From DAOVRL01 sp964459805 (GTDB lineage Bacteria; Planctomycetota; Phycisphaerae; Sedimentisphaerales; Anaerobacaceae): a stretch of 27,395 nt of DNA. This document shows positions 1 to 7,146 of this stretch, piece after piece; position 1 is the first letter of the stretch; every line of letters begins with the position of its first letter. The notes under the pieces were generated by a model that had not been told where the DNA came from, made no database searches, and worked only from the letters and a program-made list of their open reading frames with translations. The translations under genes and the position numbers were made by a program. Location of the stretch: positions 1 to 27,395 of the forward strand of contig CAYWOD010000015.1 in assembly GCA_964459805.1 (NCBI GenBank), given 5' to 3'.

Positions 1-81
1 ATCATCTCACGGGATAAATTTTGGGCTTGGGTAGGCATGGTGAGAGTGGAAAGATCAAAGTGGAAAGTGCAAAATTGTGGA

Positions 82-100
82 ATCCCGACGTTGTCGGGAT
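82..100. repeat. Perfect short hairpin
   Basis: ATCCCGAC, a three-base loop GTT, then GTCGGGAT form a perfect 8-bp stem. A T-rich stretch follows on the plus strand at about 104-109, but no gene is visible upstream in the window. It could be a terminator for a gene outside the window or a scattered palindromic repeat. Confidence 0.5.
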
Positions 101-165
101 GGGTGTTTTGATTGGGGGATTGGTTTTCATAACTGCTTGTCCGATAATGGTTTATATTGGTTCGA

Positions 166-222
166 GCCAGTGGTTAGGGGTTAGTGATTAGTGGTTAGTG
201 ATTAGTGGTTAGTGTTTATTAG
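166..222. repeat. TTAGTG-type short tandem repeat
   Basis: The words GTGGTTAGTG and ATTAGTG alternate about three times with a period near 14 bases, then decay. There are no spacers of CRISPR type. It belongs to the low-complexity intergenic DNA of this region. Confidence 0.7.
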
Positions 223-460
223 CTATTAGTTTGATATGTATTATACCACATAAGTTGTTAGATGTAAAGTAAATAAAGTGGCTAAAGTGAGCTAAAGTTT
301 TAATTTGACACGGATTTGGTTTAAGCTCTAAATGCTAAGCACTAAATCCTAAATAATATCGAAATTGAAATGTTCGAATGACCAAAACGCGGAGAGCGGC
401 ACTGTGGGACGGAGAAGAGTTAGCCACGAATTGGCACGAAGGGAACCGCGGATTTCGCGG

Positions 461-575
461 ATTGACGCGGATTTTCTTGCCACAGAGGGCACAGAGGACG
501 CAGAGATTAGATTGAAAGAAGTTGGCCAGGAAGGAAGTCTAATGGCGGATTTCGCTGATTTGCGCGGATTTTGGT
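461..575. repeat. Interspersed repeat, copy A
   Basis: This segment matches 18193-18305 over about 110 bases with only scattered differences. Shared landmarks in order are ATTGACG, GGATTTTCTTGCCACAGAGG, CAGAGATTAGA, AAAGAAGTTGG and GCGGATTTCGC. Both copies lie outside genes. It is a dispersed repeat of unknown function, not a coding sequence. Confidence 0.75.
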
Positions 576-692
576 TGTGTGGGGAGCGGGGTTGTGTAGA
601 ATTGGTGGGGTGGGCCCTTCGGCAAGCTCAGGACTGCGGGGCGGGTGAAGCGGGCCGGGCCGGCGGGTCGAGGGTAATATTGAGGGCATAGG

Positions 693-962
693 ATGGCGAA
701 AGACGTTTTTGATAGGTATCTGGACCAAGTGAATGAGGCGTATTTGCGGGGGGATGCTACGGAGCATACGCATCGGCCGGCGTTGAAGGGGCTTGTTGAG
801 GCGCTCGGGGATGAGATTACGGCGACAAATGAGCCTCGGCAGATTGCTTGTGGGGCGCCGGATATTTTGGTCTCGCGGAGGAAGCGGAAGCTGGACTTTC
901 GGATAGGGTATATCGAGTGCAAGGATATCGGCAAGGCGTTCACAAAGATATATTCACTTTGA
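693..962 (+). pseudogene. 5' fragment of a type ISP/IIG-like restriction-methylase gene
   Basis: The first ~80 residues match what I know of the N-terminus of type ISP/IIG restriction-modification enzymes. These fuse an N-terminal PD-(D/E)XK nuclease to an adenine methylase and a target-recognition region, usually around 1000 residues in all. Visible landmarks are GDATEHTHRPAL (residues 20-31), the nuclease half-motif GAPD (54-57) and the second half-motif E75-C-K77 in GYIECKD. Just after KDIGK (about 81) the family similarity ends and a stop follows at 960-962. The ATG at 693 looks like the original start. The methylase and specificity regions are missing here, but a matching 3' end of such a gene lies at 4054-4344, beyond an inserted R-M pair. 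Probably inactive. Known: family layout. Inferred: that both ends come from one kind of gene. Confidence 0.75.
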
Positions 963-1051
963 CAGTGCATCGAGGATTCTTTATCGTATGGACAGAGCAT
1001 CAGAATCGGGAGTCGGATAGGTTCTGTGAAAGAGTAATGAGTTAAACATTG

Positions 1052-1894
1052 ATGAATCATATAGGGATAATATCGAGACTTTATAATTGCCTGCTTGAAG
1101 AGGCCAGAGAAGGCAGAATATCAGTCAACTTACGGCCACAATCTCTGGTTGGGACGGTCCAGGATGATCCTTTTGACTGCTGGATGGAGGGAGAAATCAA
1201 AGAGGCGTGCCCGGAGTTTGAGGTATTCCATTCCGGCAAGTTGACGACTCCGGACATTGTGATAAGGGATAGGAAAGAGAACGTTCTGGTCGGGGTGGAG
1301 GTAAAGAAGTTGATCCAGACTTCCAGCGGGAAAGACCCAAGAGGAATGACAATAGACTACAATAGCTGTCTTCCATGCGGAAGAGCGTTGATTAAGGTCG
1401 GTGAAGATACTGTAGAAATTCCTTGCTTCTATTTGTTCGCGTTACTTGATCCTACGAGCACCGATATACTAACGACCATAATCATGGACGGTGACTTTTT
1501 GAACTACGATTTTGAGCTGCACAAAGATGCGAAATATGCTAATCAGAGCGAGTACAATCACGGACCTTACGGAGAAGGTTCTGTAAGGCATCGGCGAATG
1601 TACACATACCCCAACCCCCTCAACTACAAGATGGAGTTCTTTTACCTCAGACACATTCTTGTGATTAAGAAGCAGGATACATGCCACGTTGAGGGGCAAC
1701 ATAATTGTACAGACTTAATTGTCAGGGGGGACAAATATGACAATTCATTTCACTATGTCGTAATAGACAACAGCGCAGAAGAATCGTCTGCGTTTGAGGA
1801 ACTACCTGTGAGAAAGGACATTTTCAGGGATTGCAAGAGAAGAAAACCGAGAGAAAGAAGAGCCGCGATGCCTCGCATTCCAGCGGTTAAGTGA
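1052..1894 (+). CDS. Putative type II restriction endonuclease (PD-(D/E)XK)
   Basis: This ~280-residue protein has the layout of a type II restriction endonuclease. A PD-(D/E)XK active site is visible as PD (about residues 67-68), then a beta-strand-like stretch ending in VGVEVKK, giving E-x-K at about 83-85. A conserved-looking DYNSCLPCG follows. I cannot name the specificity or family. TTG at 1049 and ATG at 1052 are adjacent; I chose the ATG. The stop is three bases before the methyltransferase start at 1898, so the two genes are almost certainly one transcript, the usual arrangement for an R-M pair. It would cleave DNA lacking the partner's methylation. Base composition is visibly more AT-rich than the genes after 8844, consistent with horizontal acquisition (inference). 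It sits inside the broken ISP-type gene. Confidence 0.7.
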   Translation: MNHIGIISRLYNCLLEEAREGRISVNLRPQSLVGTVQDDPFDCWMEGEIKEACPEFEVFHSGKLTTPDIVIRDRKENVLVGVEVKKLIQTSSGKDPRGMTIDYNSCLPCGRALIKVGEDTVEIPCFYLFALLDPTSTDILTTIIMDGDFLNYDFELHKDAKYANQSEYNHGPYGEGSVRHRRMYTYPNPLNYKMEFFYLRHILVIKKQDTCHVEGQHNCTDLIVRGDKYDNSFHYVVIDNSAEESSAFEELPVRKDIFRDCKRRKPRERRAAMPRIPAVK

Positions 1895-1897
1895 AAT

Positions 1898-4057
1898 ATG
1901 GCAAAAGCAATACTAAGTAATATACCAGTTGGAAGGCTGAGCCAAGTTGCGGAAGTAGAATCGTGGCGGAAGGAAGTGTATCGGCCTGTTTATTATATGC
2001 ACAAGTGGTGGGCCAGAAGGCTAGGCTCAGCGTTCAGAGGGATACTATTGGGATGCTGTGTGCCCGAGACAGCGGATCTATCGGAGGAGTATTATAAGCT
2101 TCACAATCATAACGACACTGTTGTATTTGACCCTTTCATGGGAAGTGGCGTAACTGTGGGGGAAGCTGTTAAGATAGGGTGCAGAATCATTGGGCGCGAT
2201 ATAAACCCTGTGGCGACGACTTTAGTGGAGACGTTCCTGTCGAATTACAACATCCAGGCCATTAGGAACAGTTATGAGAAAATCCAGGATAATGTAAGTG
2301 AGCAAATACTATCCTTATACACAGCACAAGTCAATGGTCGGAAGGTCAAAGCCTTATATTATTTTTGGGTGAAATACCTTTCGTGCCCTGAGTGTGGCAA
2401 ACGAATTGACCTGTTCAATAAGTATATTTTCTCTTCCCATGTAGCCCCCAGGAAGATTCCGACGGCCAGGACAATATGCCCCAAATGTGAAAAAGTCAAT
2501 GTTGGCCGTTATGATGACACAGAATGTTGCTGTGAGCATTGTTCTCATGTGTATAATCCCCAGGCGGGAAATATCAAAGGGGCCTATGTCACTTGTGCGC
2601 ATTGTGGTTACCACTTCAAGCTTGTCGAAGAGATGAAGAAGAGGGAGGCTGCTTTGCCTCAGAGGATGTATGCAAAGATAGTCTTGCGTGATGGGAGCAA
2701 AGAGTATCTTCCAATTGATGATTTTGACCTGGAGTCATATGAAGAAATCAGACAGCAATATGAACTAATCAAGGGTCGTTTACCAGACGGGCAAATAATG
2801 CCGGGGCATAACACCAACCAAGCGCTGAAGCATAATTATAGATATTGGCGGCAGATGTTCAACGAGCGCCAATTATTGGGCATATATTATCTGACCGGTG
2901 AAATAAAAAAAATAAGCAATCCGGAGATTAAAAGACTTTTCGCTTGTCTCCTTTCGGGCGTATTGGAATTCAACAACCTTTTCTGCTCATTCAAGGGAGA
3001 AGGCTCCGGTGCTGTTCGTCACATGTTCTCGCACCACATTCTGAAGCCCGAAACGACTCCTTTTGAAGCCAATATCTGGGGAACACCCAGGTCGTCAGGT
3101 TCTTTTTCTACGCTTTTCAAGAGCAGGATCTTGCGGGCATTGGAATACAAGGAGTTGCCGTTTGAAATCGACCCATATTCAAAGACGAATCGGAAGGTCT
3201 ATGGAATTAGTAACCCGATAAGATCTAAAATAGTGAAAGGGTACGATCAATTTCAGGAAACAGAGAATTCAGCATATATATCATGTGGGGATTCGGCTCA
3301 CACGGATATACCAGACAAGTCAGTTGATGCGATAGTGACCGATCCGCCGTTTTTTGATAATGTGCATTATTCAGAGCTTGCGGATTTTTTTCATGTCTGG
3401 CTGGGATATATGTTGGAAGAGTCATCGCAAAGCAGTACTCGCAGAAAAGAGGAAGTGCAGGATGCTAACCCAGCCTTATTCGCTCAGAAACTGGCCGGAG
3501 TATTCAAGGAATGTCACCGTGTATTGAAAGATGAAGGCGTACTGGCCTTCACTTATCACCATTCCAGGGCGGAAGGGTGGATCACCGTGTATGAGGCGAT
3601 AAGGAAAGCGGGTTTCATTGTCGGCCAAAGTTACCCGATAAAAGCGGAAATGACTGTCTCCGTACCTATTCAACAAGCGAAGGTACCTATTCATTTGGAC
3701 TTGATAATAGTCTGCCGAAAGGAAGCTTGTAAGCTAAATGACCAGGCAATTGACGAGGAGAGAGTCTTCACTTATGCCCAGAAGCAAGCGAGTGAATTAA
3801 TAGACGCCAACATTGGGCTTTCTAAGGGCGATATGAAAGTAATATACTTGGGGCGCGTAATGACGGAGCTTTCTAGGCTGCATGAGATTGGGAAGGAGCT
3901 GTCTGAGTTTATGGCGATCATACAGGCGTCTGATGGCGTTCTGGATGAGTTGATGGAGGGGAGCAAAGAATACCGCGAAACGAAAGACAAAGAGGAGTAC
4001 AAAAAGGGGCAACTAATGCTGTTTGAAGGCCCTGAAAGGGGTCTCATTACGGTGTGA
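1898..4057 (+). CDS. DNA methyltransferase with central zinc-ribbon cysteines (R-M partner)
   Basis: A 719-residue amino-methyltransferase (N6-adenine or N4-cytosine class). In order: HKWWARRLGSAFR (about 35-47), a segment I associate with a set of large, often defence-linked methyltransferases; the SAM-binding motif DPFMGSG (78-84); a cysteine-rich insert with CxxC pairs at 163/166, 194/197, about 210-215 and 233/236, probably zinc ribbons; then a long region before the catalytic motif DPPF at about 483. The order SAM motif, long insert, DPP motif resembles the alpha arrangement of amino-methyltransferases. It would protect host DNA from the endonuclease encoded three bases upstream. Its TGA stop overlaps a GTG that opens the 3' ISP fragment, so the junction between cassette and host gene is abrupt. 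Target sequence unknown. Confidence 0.85.
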   Translation: MAKAILSNIPVGRLSQVAEVESWRKEVYRPVYYMHKWWARRLGSAFRGILLGCCVPETADLSEEYYKLHNHNDTVVFDPFMGSGVTVGEAVKIGCRIIGRDINPVATTLVETFLSNYNIQAIRNSYEKIQDNVSEQILSLYTAQVNGRKVKALYYFWVKYLSCPECGKRIDLFNKYIFSSHVAPRKIPTARTICPKCEKVNVGRYDDTECCCEHCSHVYNPQAGNIKGAYVTCAHCGYHFKLVEEMKKREAALPQRMYAKIVLRDGSKEYLPIDDFDLESYEEIRQQYELIKGRLPDGQIMPGHNTNQALKHNYRYWRQMFNERQLLGIYYLTGEIKKISNPEIKRLFACLLSGVLEFNNLFCSFKGEGSGAVRHMFSHHILKPETTPFEANIWGTPRSSGSFSTLFKSRILRALEYKELPFEIDPYSKTNRKVYGISNPIRSKIVKGYDQFQETENSAYISCGDSAHTDIPDKSVDAIVTDPPFFDNVHYSELADFFHVWLGYMLEESSQSSTRRKEEVQDANPALFAQKLAGVFKECHRVLKDEGVLAFTYHHSRAEGWITVYEAIRKAGFIVGQSYPIKAEMTVSVPIQQAKVPIHLDLIIVCRKEACKLNDQAIDEERVFTYAQKQASELIDANIGLSKGDMKVIYLGRVMTELSRLHEIGKELSEFMAIIQASDGVLDELMEGSKEYRETKDKEEYKKGQLMLFEGPERGLITV

Positions 4058-4344
4058 AACAGAGGGAGAAGGCTGATAAGGGGTGGGTTTATATCAATAA
4101 GGGGCAGTATTTCGAGGGTGTTCGGCAGGAGGTTTGGGAGTTTCATATTGGGGGGTATCAGGTTTGCGAGAAGTGGCTTAAGGACCGGCGGGGAAGAGAG
4201 CTTTCGTATGATGATATACGCCATTACCAAAGAATAGTCGTTGCGCTTGGCGAGACGGGGCGGTTGATGAAGTCGCGATGTTTGGTTGAGATGTTTGAGG
4301 ATAAGAGCGAGAAGGAAAGAAATGGGAAAGAAGAAAAAAGCTAA
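4054..4344 (+). pseudogene. 3' fragment of a type ISP/IIG-like gene, copy 1
   Basis: From about residue 11 (VYINKGQYFEGV) to residue 82 (CLVEMF) this matches the C-terminal tail known from type ISP/IIG enzymes, with landmarks WEFHIGGYQVCEKWL, GRELSYDDIRHYQ and VVALGETGRLM. That tail is part of the specificity region and has no known independent role. A GTG at 4054 overlaps the methyltransferase stop, so it could be translated by coupling, but the methylase body is missing. After CLVEMF the frame runs into a lysine/glutamate-rich tail that overlaps the start of the GIY-YIG gene. A second copy lies at 8363-8578, about 88% identical in DNA by eye. Most likely a scar of gene replacement; a small functional peptide is not excluded because the core shows only synonymous differences between copies. 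Confidence 0.75.
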
Positions 4345-5068
4345 GCGGGTTGCTCGTTCTATAGTTGTTGGTCATTTGGAGAAGATGAGCAGCGGGATAT
4401 TTGATCAGAACCGGAAGCTGATTGCGGAGATGATGGAGGGGCATTACGGCGTGTATGCTCTTTATCGTCGTGAGAAGCTTTATTATGTCGGTCTGGGGAC
4501 GGACCTTCGGAAACGTATTAACCAGCATTTGAAGGACCGTCACAAGGGGAAGTGGACGCATTTCAGCCTTTACATACTTCGGAAGGCGGACCATCTGCGC
4601 GAGATCGAGGCGCTGGTCCTTAGGATAGCGGACCCCACGGGGAATTACGTAAAGGGGAAGGTGAGGCGGTCGAGGAATTTGCTGCCTGAGCTTAAGGCGC
4701 GGCTTGCCAAGGATTTCAAGGCGTGGATGGAGAAGACATTGGGCGGAAAGAAGACGGCGGCAAAAAGGGGTAAGAAAAGGAAGGAGAAGAAAAAGGTTAA
4801 GAAAGGAAAGAAGAGAAGCCTCAAGGGCGAGCGGCCTTTGAAGGGTTTCTTTCCGGGGGGTAAGGTGCTGTATCGGAAATACAAAGGTAAAGTGCACAAG
4901 GCTTGGGTGATTGGTAACGGGAGGATCAAGTACAACGGGGAATGGTATGAGAGTCCGTCGGTTGCCGGCAGTGCGGTTCGTGGCGGAAAAGTAACCAATG
5001 GCTGGCGATTCTGGAAGTATAAGAATGAATCAGGCGAATTAGTCTATATCTCTGAAAAGAGGAAATAG
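4322..5068 (+). CDS. GIY-YIG nuclease with lysine-rich linker and RAMA-like C-terminal domain
   Basis: About 248 residues from ATG 4322, chosen because AAGGA sits just upstream and the family typically starts with a short basic stretch like MGKKKK. The GIY-YIG nuclease core is visible: YGVYALY, then YYVGLG about ten residues on, LRKRINQHL, and the E in HLREIEALVLRIADPTGN. A strongly lysine/arginine-rich linker (about 150-180) leads to a compact domain with the pattern GKVHKAWV, GRIKYNGEWYESPS, TNGWRFWKY. This resembles the RAMA domain (restriction enzyme adenine methylase-associated), thought to read modified DNA. Such a protein could cut DNA according to its modification state. It starts inside the 3' ISP fragment and is followed by a second ISP-like tail at 5218-5240, so it seems inserted into that gene end. 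Confidence 0.75.
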   Translation: MGKKKKAKRVARSIVVGHLEKMSSGIFDQNRKLIAEMMEGHYGVYALYRREKLYYVGLGTDLRKRINQHLKDRHKGKWTHFSLYILRKADHLREIEALVLRIADPTGNYVKGKVRRSRNLLPELKARLAKDFKAWMEKTLGGKKTAAKRGKKRKEKKKVKKGKKRSLKGERPLKGFFPGGKVLYRKYKGKVHKAWVIGNGRIKYNGEWYESPSVAGSAVRGGKVTNGWRFWKYKNESGELVYISEKRK

Positions 5069-5240
5069 AGAGACAGAGAGCAGGAGTCTTGCGACCAAAC
5101 TGGAAGAACTTGGTCACGCGTTCGTTGGTGGAATTGTTCGGTATGCGAATGGGATCTTCGAGTACTGCAACACGGTCGAATACGATGATGCGACGCCGGA
5201 AAAGAATACTTGGAAGAGTCTTGTGGAGATGCTTGATTAG
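5043..5240 (+). pseudogene. Short open frame ending in an ISP-like tail
   Basis: An open frame of 65 codons with no ATG, partly overlapping the end of the GIY-YIG gene. It encodes landmarks LEELGHAFVGG, RYANGIFEYCNTVEY and PEKNTWKSLVEMLD. I do not recognise the first part. The last seven codons and the stop align, in the same frame and without gaps, with the CLVEMFA end of the ISP 3' fragment at 8578, and the similarity continues downstream to 5290. It is probably the 3' end of a foreign open frame joined to an ISP gene end. Expression is doubtful. Confidence 0.45.
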
Positions 5241-5290
5241 CAGGTGGGACATGGGCAAGATGCGCATGTTAGGGGGTGGCGCGGGGGGAT
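5218..5290. repeat. 73-bp direct repeat, copy 1 (ISP gene end and downstream flank)
   Basis: Aligns without gaps to 8556-8628, with about 66 of 73 positions identical by eye. It covers the last codons of the ISP-like tail, the TAG stop, CAGGTGGG, a hairpin-like segment ATGGGCAAGATGCGCAT (perfectly palindromic only in copy 2) and GGTGGCGCGGGGGGAT. The match ends exactly where the 5' ISP scrap begins at 5281. Confidence 0.85.
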
Positions 5291-5325
5291 GCTACGGAGC
5301 ATACGCATCGGGGGGCGTTGAAGGC
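5281..5325. repeat. 45-bp scrap of the ISP-type gene 5' end
   Basis: Nearly identical to 746-790 inside the ISP 5' fragment: GCGGGGGGAT, GCTACGGAGCATACGCATCG, then GGCGTTGAAGG, with two adjacent mismatches. The first ten bases, GCGGGGGGAT, are also present in the downstream flank at 8619-8628, so this is where a downstream flank has been joined to the inside of an ISP 5' end. It marks the left edge of the second R-M cassette. Confidence 0.8.
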
Positions 5326-5373
5326 ATTGGCTGAGCCGTTCGCCTTTCGGGCGACGAAGACGTAAGGAATGGG

Positions 5374-7146
5374 TCATTTGAAGAGCGGAAGTTGATTGTC
5401 AACTCTCGCGCGAGGCGCTGAATCGCGCATCTCGGTCATGCCGGTAGTACGAGCGGCGGCACAGACTTCTCCCCAACTTATGAAGTAGTCGTCGTAATAG
5501 GAGATCGGATATTTGCCGAGGAGTTCGACTTCTTCGCGGGTAGGAAGCTTACCGAGTTGTTGTGCGATTCGCTTAACTTCAAGCTGGAGCGTTTTCTTGG
5601 GTACCACGTAATCTTGATTCTTGAGACGAGCAACTGGGCTGTTCTTGCTTTTTGGAGTCTGCTTCTGCTTTCGGAAAGGATCCAGGCCGCGACGCAGTTC
5701 ATCGTGGCGTCGAGATGCGATGCTGTGGTAGTAGTCAGAAAGCTCAACTCCGAGAAAGGCGCGTCCGAGTTCTTCGGCTGCCAGCGTTGTTGTTCCCGCA
5801 CCGTTGAATGGATCTAGGACGCGTTCGCCTGGTTGGGTGAACAGGGCTATTAGTCGGCGCATTAGGGCTGGGGGAAGTTGACAAGGATGATCGACTCGTC
5901 GACTATTGTGTTTAAGGCGATGAATGTCCCACCAGAGATCTGTTATCAAGACCTTGTCGTCGGCACCGAGGAGGCGCCGTTGCTTCAAGCAAGAGGCGCG
6001 GATGCAATATGACTCCTTAAGTGAGAGCAACTCATGTGCGTCGTTAAACGGAGACGCAGGAAGGTTAAGACCTGGCAAATCGCGAGGTTCCCCCTTCGAG
6101 AAGCAGACAATGGCGTAGTTGGCAGGCATGATCATCCTAACCGGCAAGCTCAGACCTTCCCATACAATCCAATTCTGATATGTCATGAGGGTGCTGAGAT
6201 GGGCAAAATGGCGCACAGCCCATAAAGGTATGTTGAGCACGGCAAGAGTTCTGCCTGGCTTGAGGACACGGGCCAATTCGGTTAGCCACGCATCAGACCA
6301 CTCGAAATACTGCTTTATCTCGAGGGTGTCGTCCCATCTGTCATATTTCTTGCTGAGATTGTACGGAGGGTCGGCAAAGCAGAAATCGACGGACTCACTG
6401 GGGAGTGTACGAAGGATTTCAAGGCAGTCGCTCCTTATGAGTGCGCGTGGGTCCTCAAGCGCAGGGGATGCTAGCGCGATGCTACCGTGTAATTTATCTA
6501 TTGTGGGGAGCACGGGCATCGACGTAGCGGCAGTTCTGACCTTTACATAGTATAGGACGTCATAGGGCGGAAGCCCGAAAAGATCGCGCAGGCGGGCTAT
6601 CACGTCGTCGGGCGATTCCAGCGTATCGCAAGTGATATCCCGCCAGATATCGGACATCAAGGTGCCGTACGAATGATACGTATGCTTTTTGCCTCCATAG
6701 TCCTTGGTCGTTCGGTCGCAGTGAGGACAATATGTGTAAGCGATTCGTGTTTTGGTGTGTTTCAGGCTCCCTTTGTATTTCGTGAATACTAGAAGAGCAG
6801 CATGGTGGTGAGGGAGTTTTCCGGGAGCTTGAAAAGGGTGGGCGAGTTTGACAGATATCCACAATTGATACTGCAAGGAGTGTTGAAGTAGTGAGCATAG
6901 AACGCTAGCAGATGGGGGGGTGGTTAAGATGCAGATTACCGTATGTTCCTCAGCGCTGTCGGCAAAACGCTTCAAAGCGTATGCCCATTTGCCAACGTCC
7001 ACGAGGAGTGGGACGGATGGCTCACGTGGGAAGGAGAATAGCCATACGCCCGTGTGGTGTGGTTTTGCGTGTGGTAGAGCATCTGGCGAACTGATCTCGA
7101 TAGTCTTGATGCCGAGGCGGGCACTGTTCTCGCTTAGATGGGCCAT
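5374..7146 (-). CDS. DNA methyltransferase, beta-type motif order, second cassette
   Basis: A 590-residue amino-methyltransferase of the N6_N4 type. The catalytic motif DPPY (about 259-262) comes before the SAM motif DPFNGAG (445-451), the beta arrangement. The first ~200 residues look like a second, degenerate methyltransferase module: TTPPS (75-79) may be a decayed DPPY, and a CPHC pair (140-143) followed by GGKKHTY and SDIWRDI echoes the WWDIHR region later on. The C-terminus (about 520-570) resembles the short repeat found with homing/HNH endonucleases: LGKLPTREEVELLGKY then SWGEVCAAA. The start ATG at 7146 overlaps the endonuclease stop as TAATG, so translation is probably coupled. It would protect the target of the endonuclease encoded at 8201-7146. 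Target base and sequence are unknown. Confidence 0.88.
   Translation of the reverse strand: MAHLSENSARLGIKTIEISSPDALPHAKPHHTGVWLFSFPREPSVPLLVDVGKWAYALKRFADSAEEHTVICILTTPPSASVLCSLLQHSLQYQLWISVKLAHPFQAPGKLPHHHAALLVFTKYKGSLKHTKTRIAYTYCPHCDRTTKDYGGKKHTYHSYGTLMSDIWRDITCDTLESPDDVIARLRDLFGLPPYDVLYYVKVRTAATSMPVLPTIDKLHGSIALASPALEDPRALIRSDCLEILRTLPSESVDFCFADPPYNLSKKYDRWDDTLEIKQYFEWSDAWLTELARVLKPGRTLAVLNIPLWAVRHFAHLSTLMTYQNWIVWEGLSLPVRMIMPANYAIVCFSKGEPRDLPGLNLPASPFNDAHELLSLKESYCIRASCLKQRRLLGADDKVLITDLWWDIHRLKHNSRRVDHPCQLPPALMRRLIALFTQPGERVLDPFNGAGTTTLAAEELGRAFLGVELSDYYHSIASRRHDELRRGLDPFRKQKQTPKSKNSPVARLKNQDYVVPKKTLQLEVKRIAQQLGKLPTREEVELLGKYPISYYDDYFISWGEVCAAARTTGMTEMRDSAPRARVDNQLPLFK

Larger units (their letters stand above)
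1..692. other. Repeat-rich non-coding leader of the R-M island
   Basis: I see no credible gene in these 692 bases. The stretch is built from short low-complexity words: AAAGTG-type words near 45-70 and again near 275-300, a perfect hairpin at 82-100, a TTAGTG tandem block at 166-222, and a longer interspersed repeat at 461-575 that recurs near 18193. An open frame at 365-691 runs through the interspersed repeat and a second repeat-like segment near 617-640, has no recognisable protein features, and is best read as non-coding. The ISP-type gene fragment begins immediately after, at 693. Confidence 0.6.

Noticed and set aside
166..222. Possible CRISPR-like array
   Set aside because: The TTAGTG units are contiguous and short, with no unique spacers and no cas genes nearby.
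365..691. A 108-codon open frame before the ISP fragment
   Set aside because: It runs through the interspersed repeat and other repeat-like words, has no family pattern, and is not conserved in frame in the second repeat copy.
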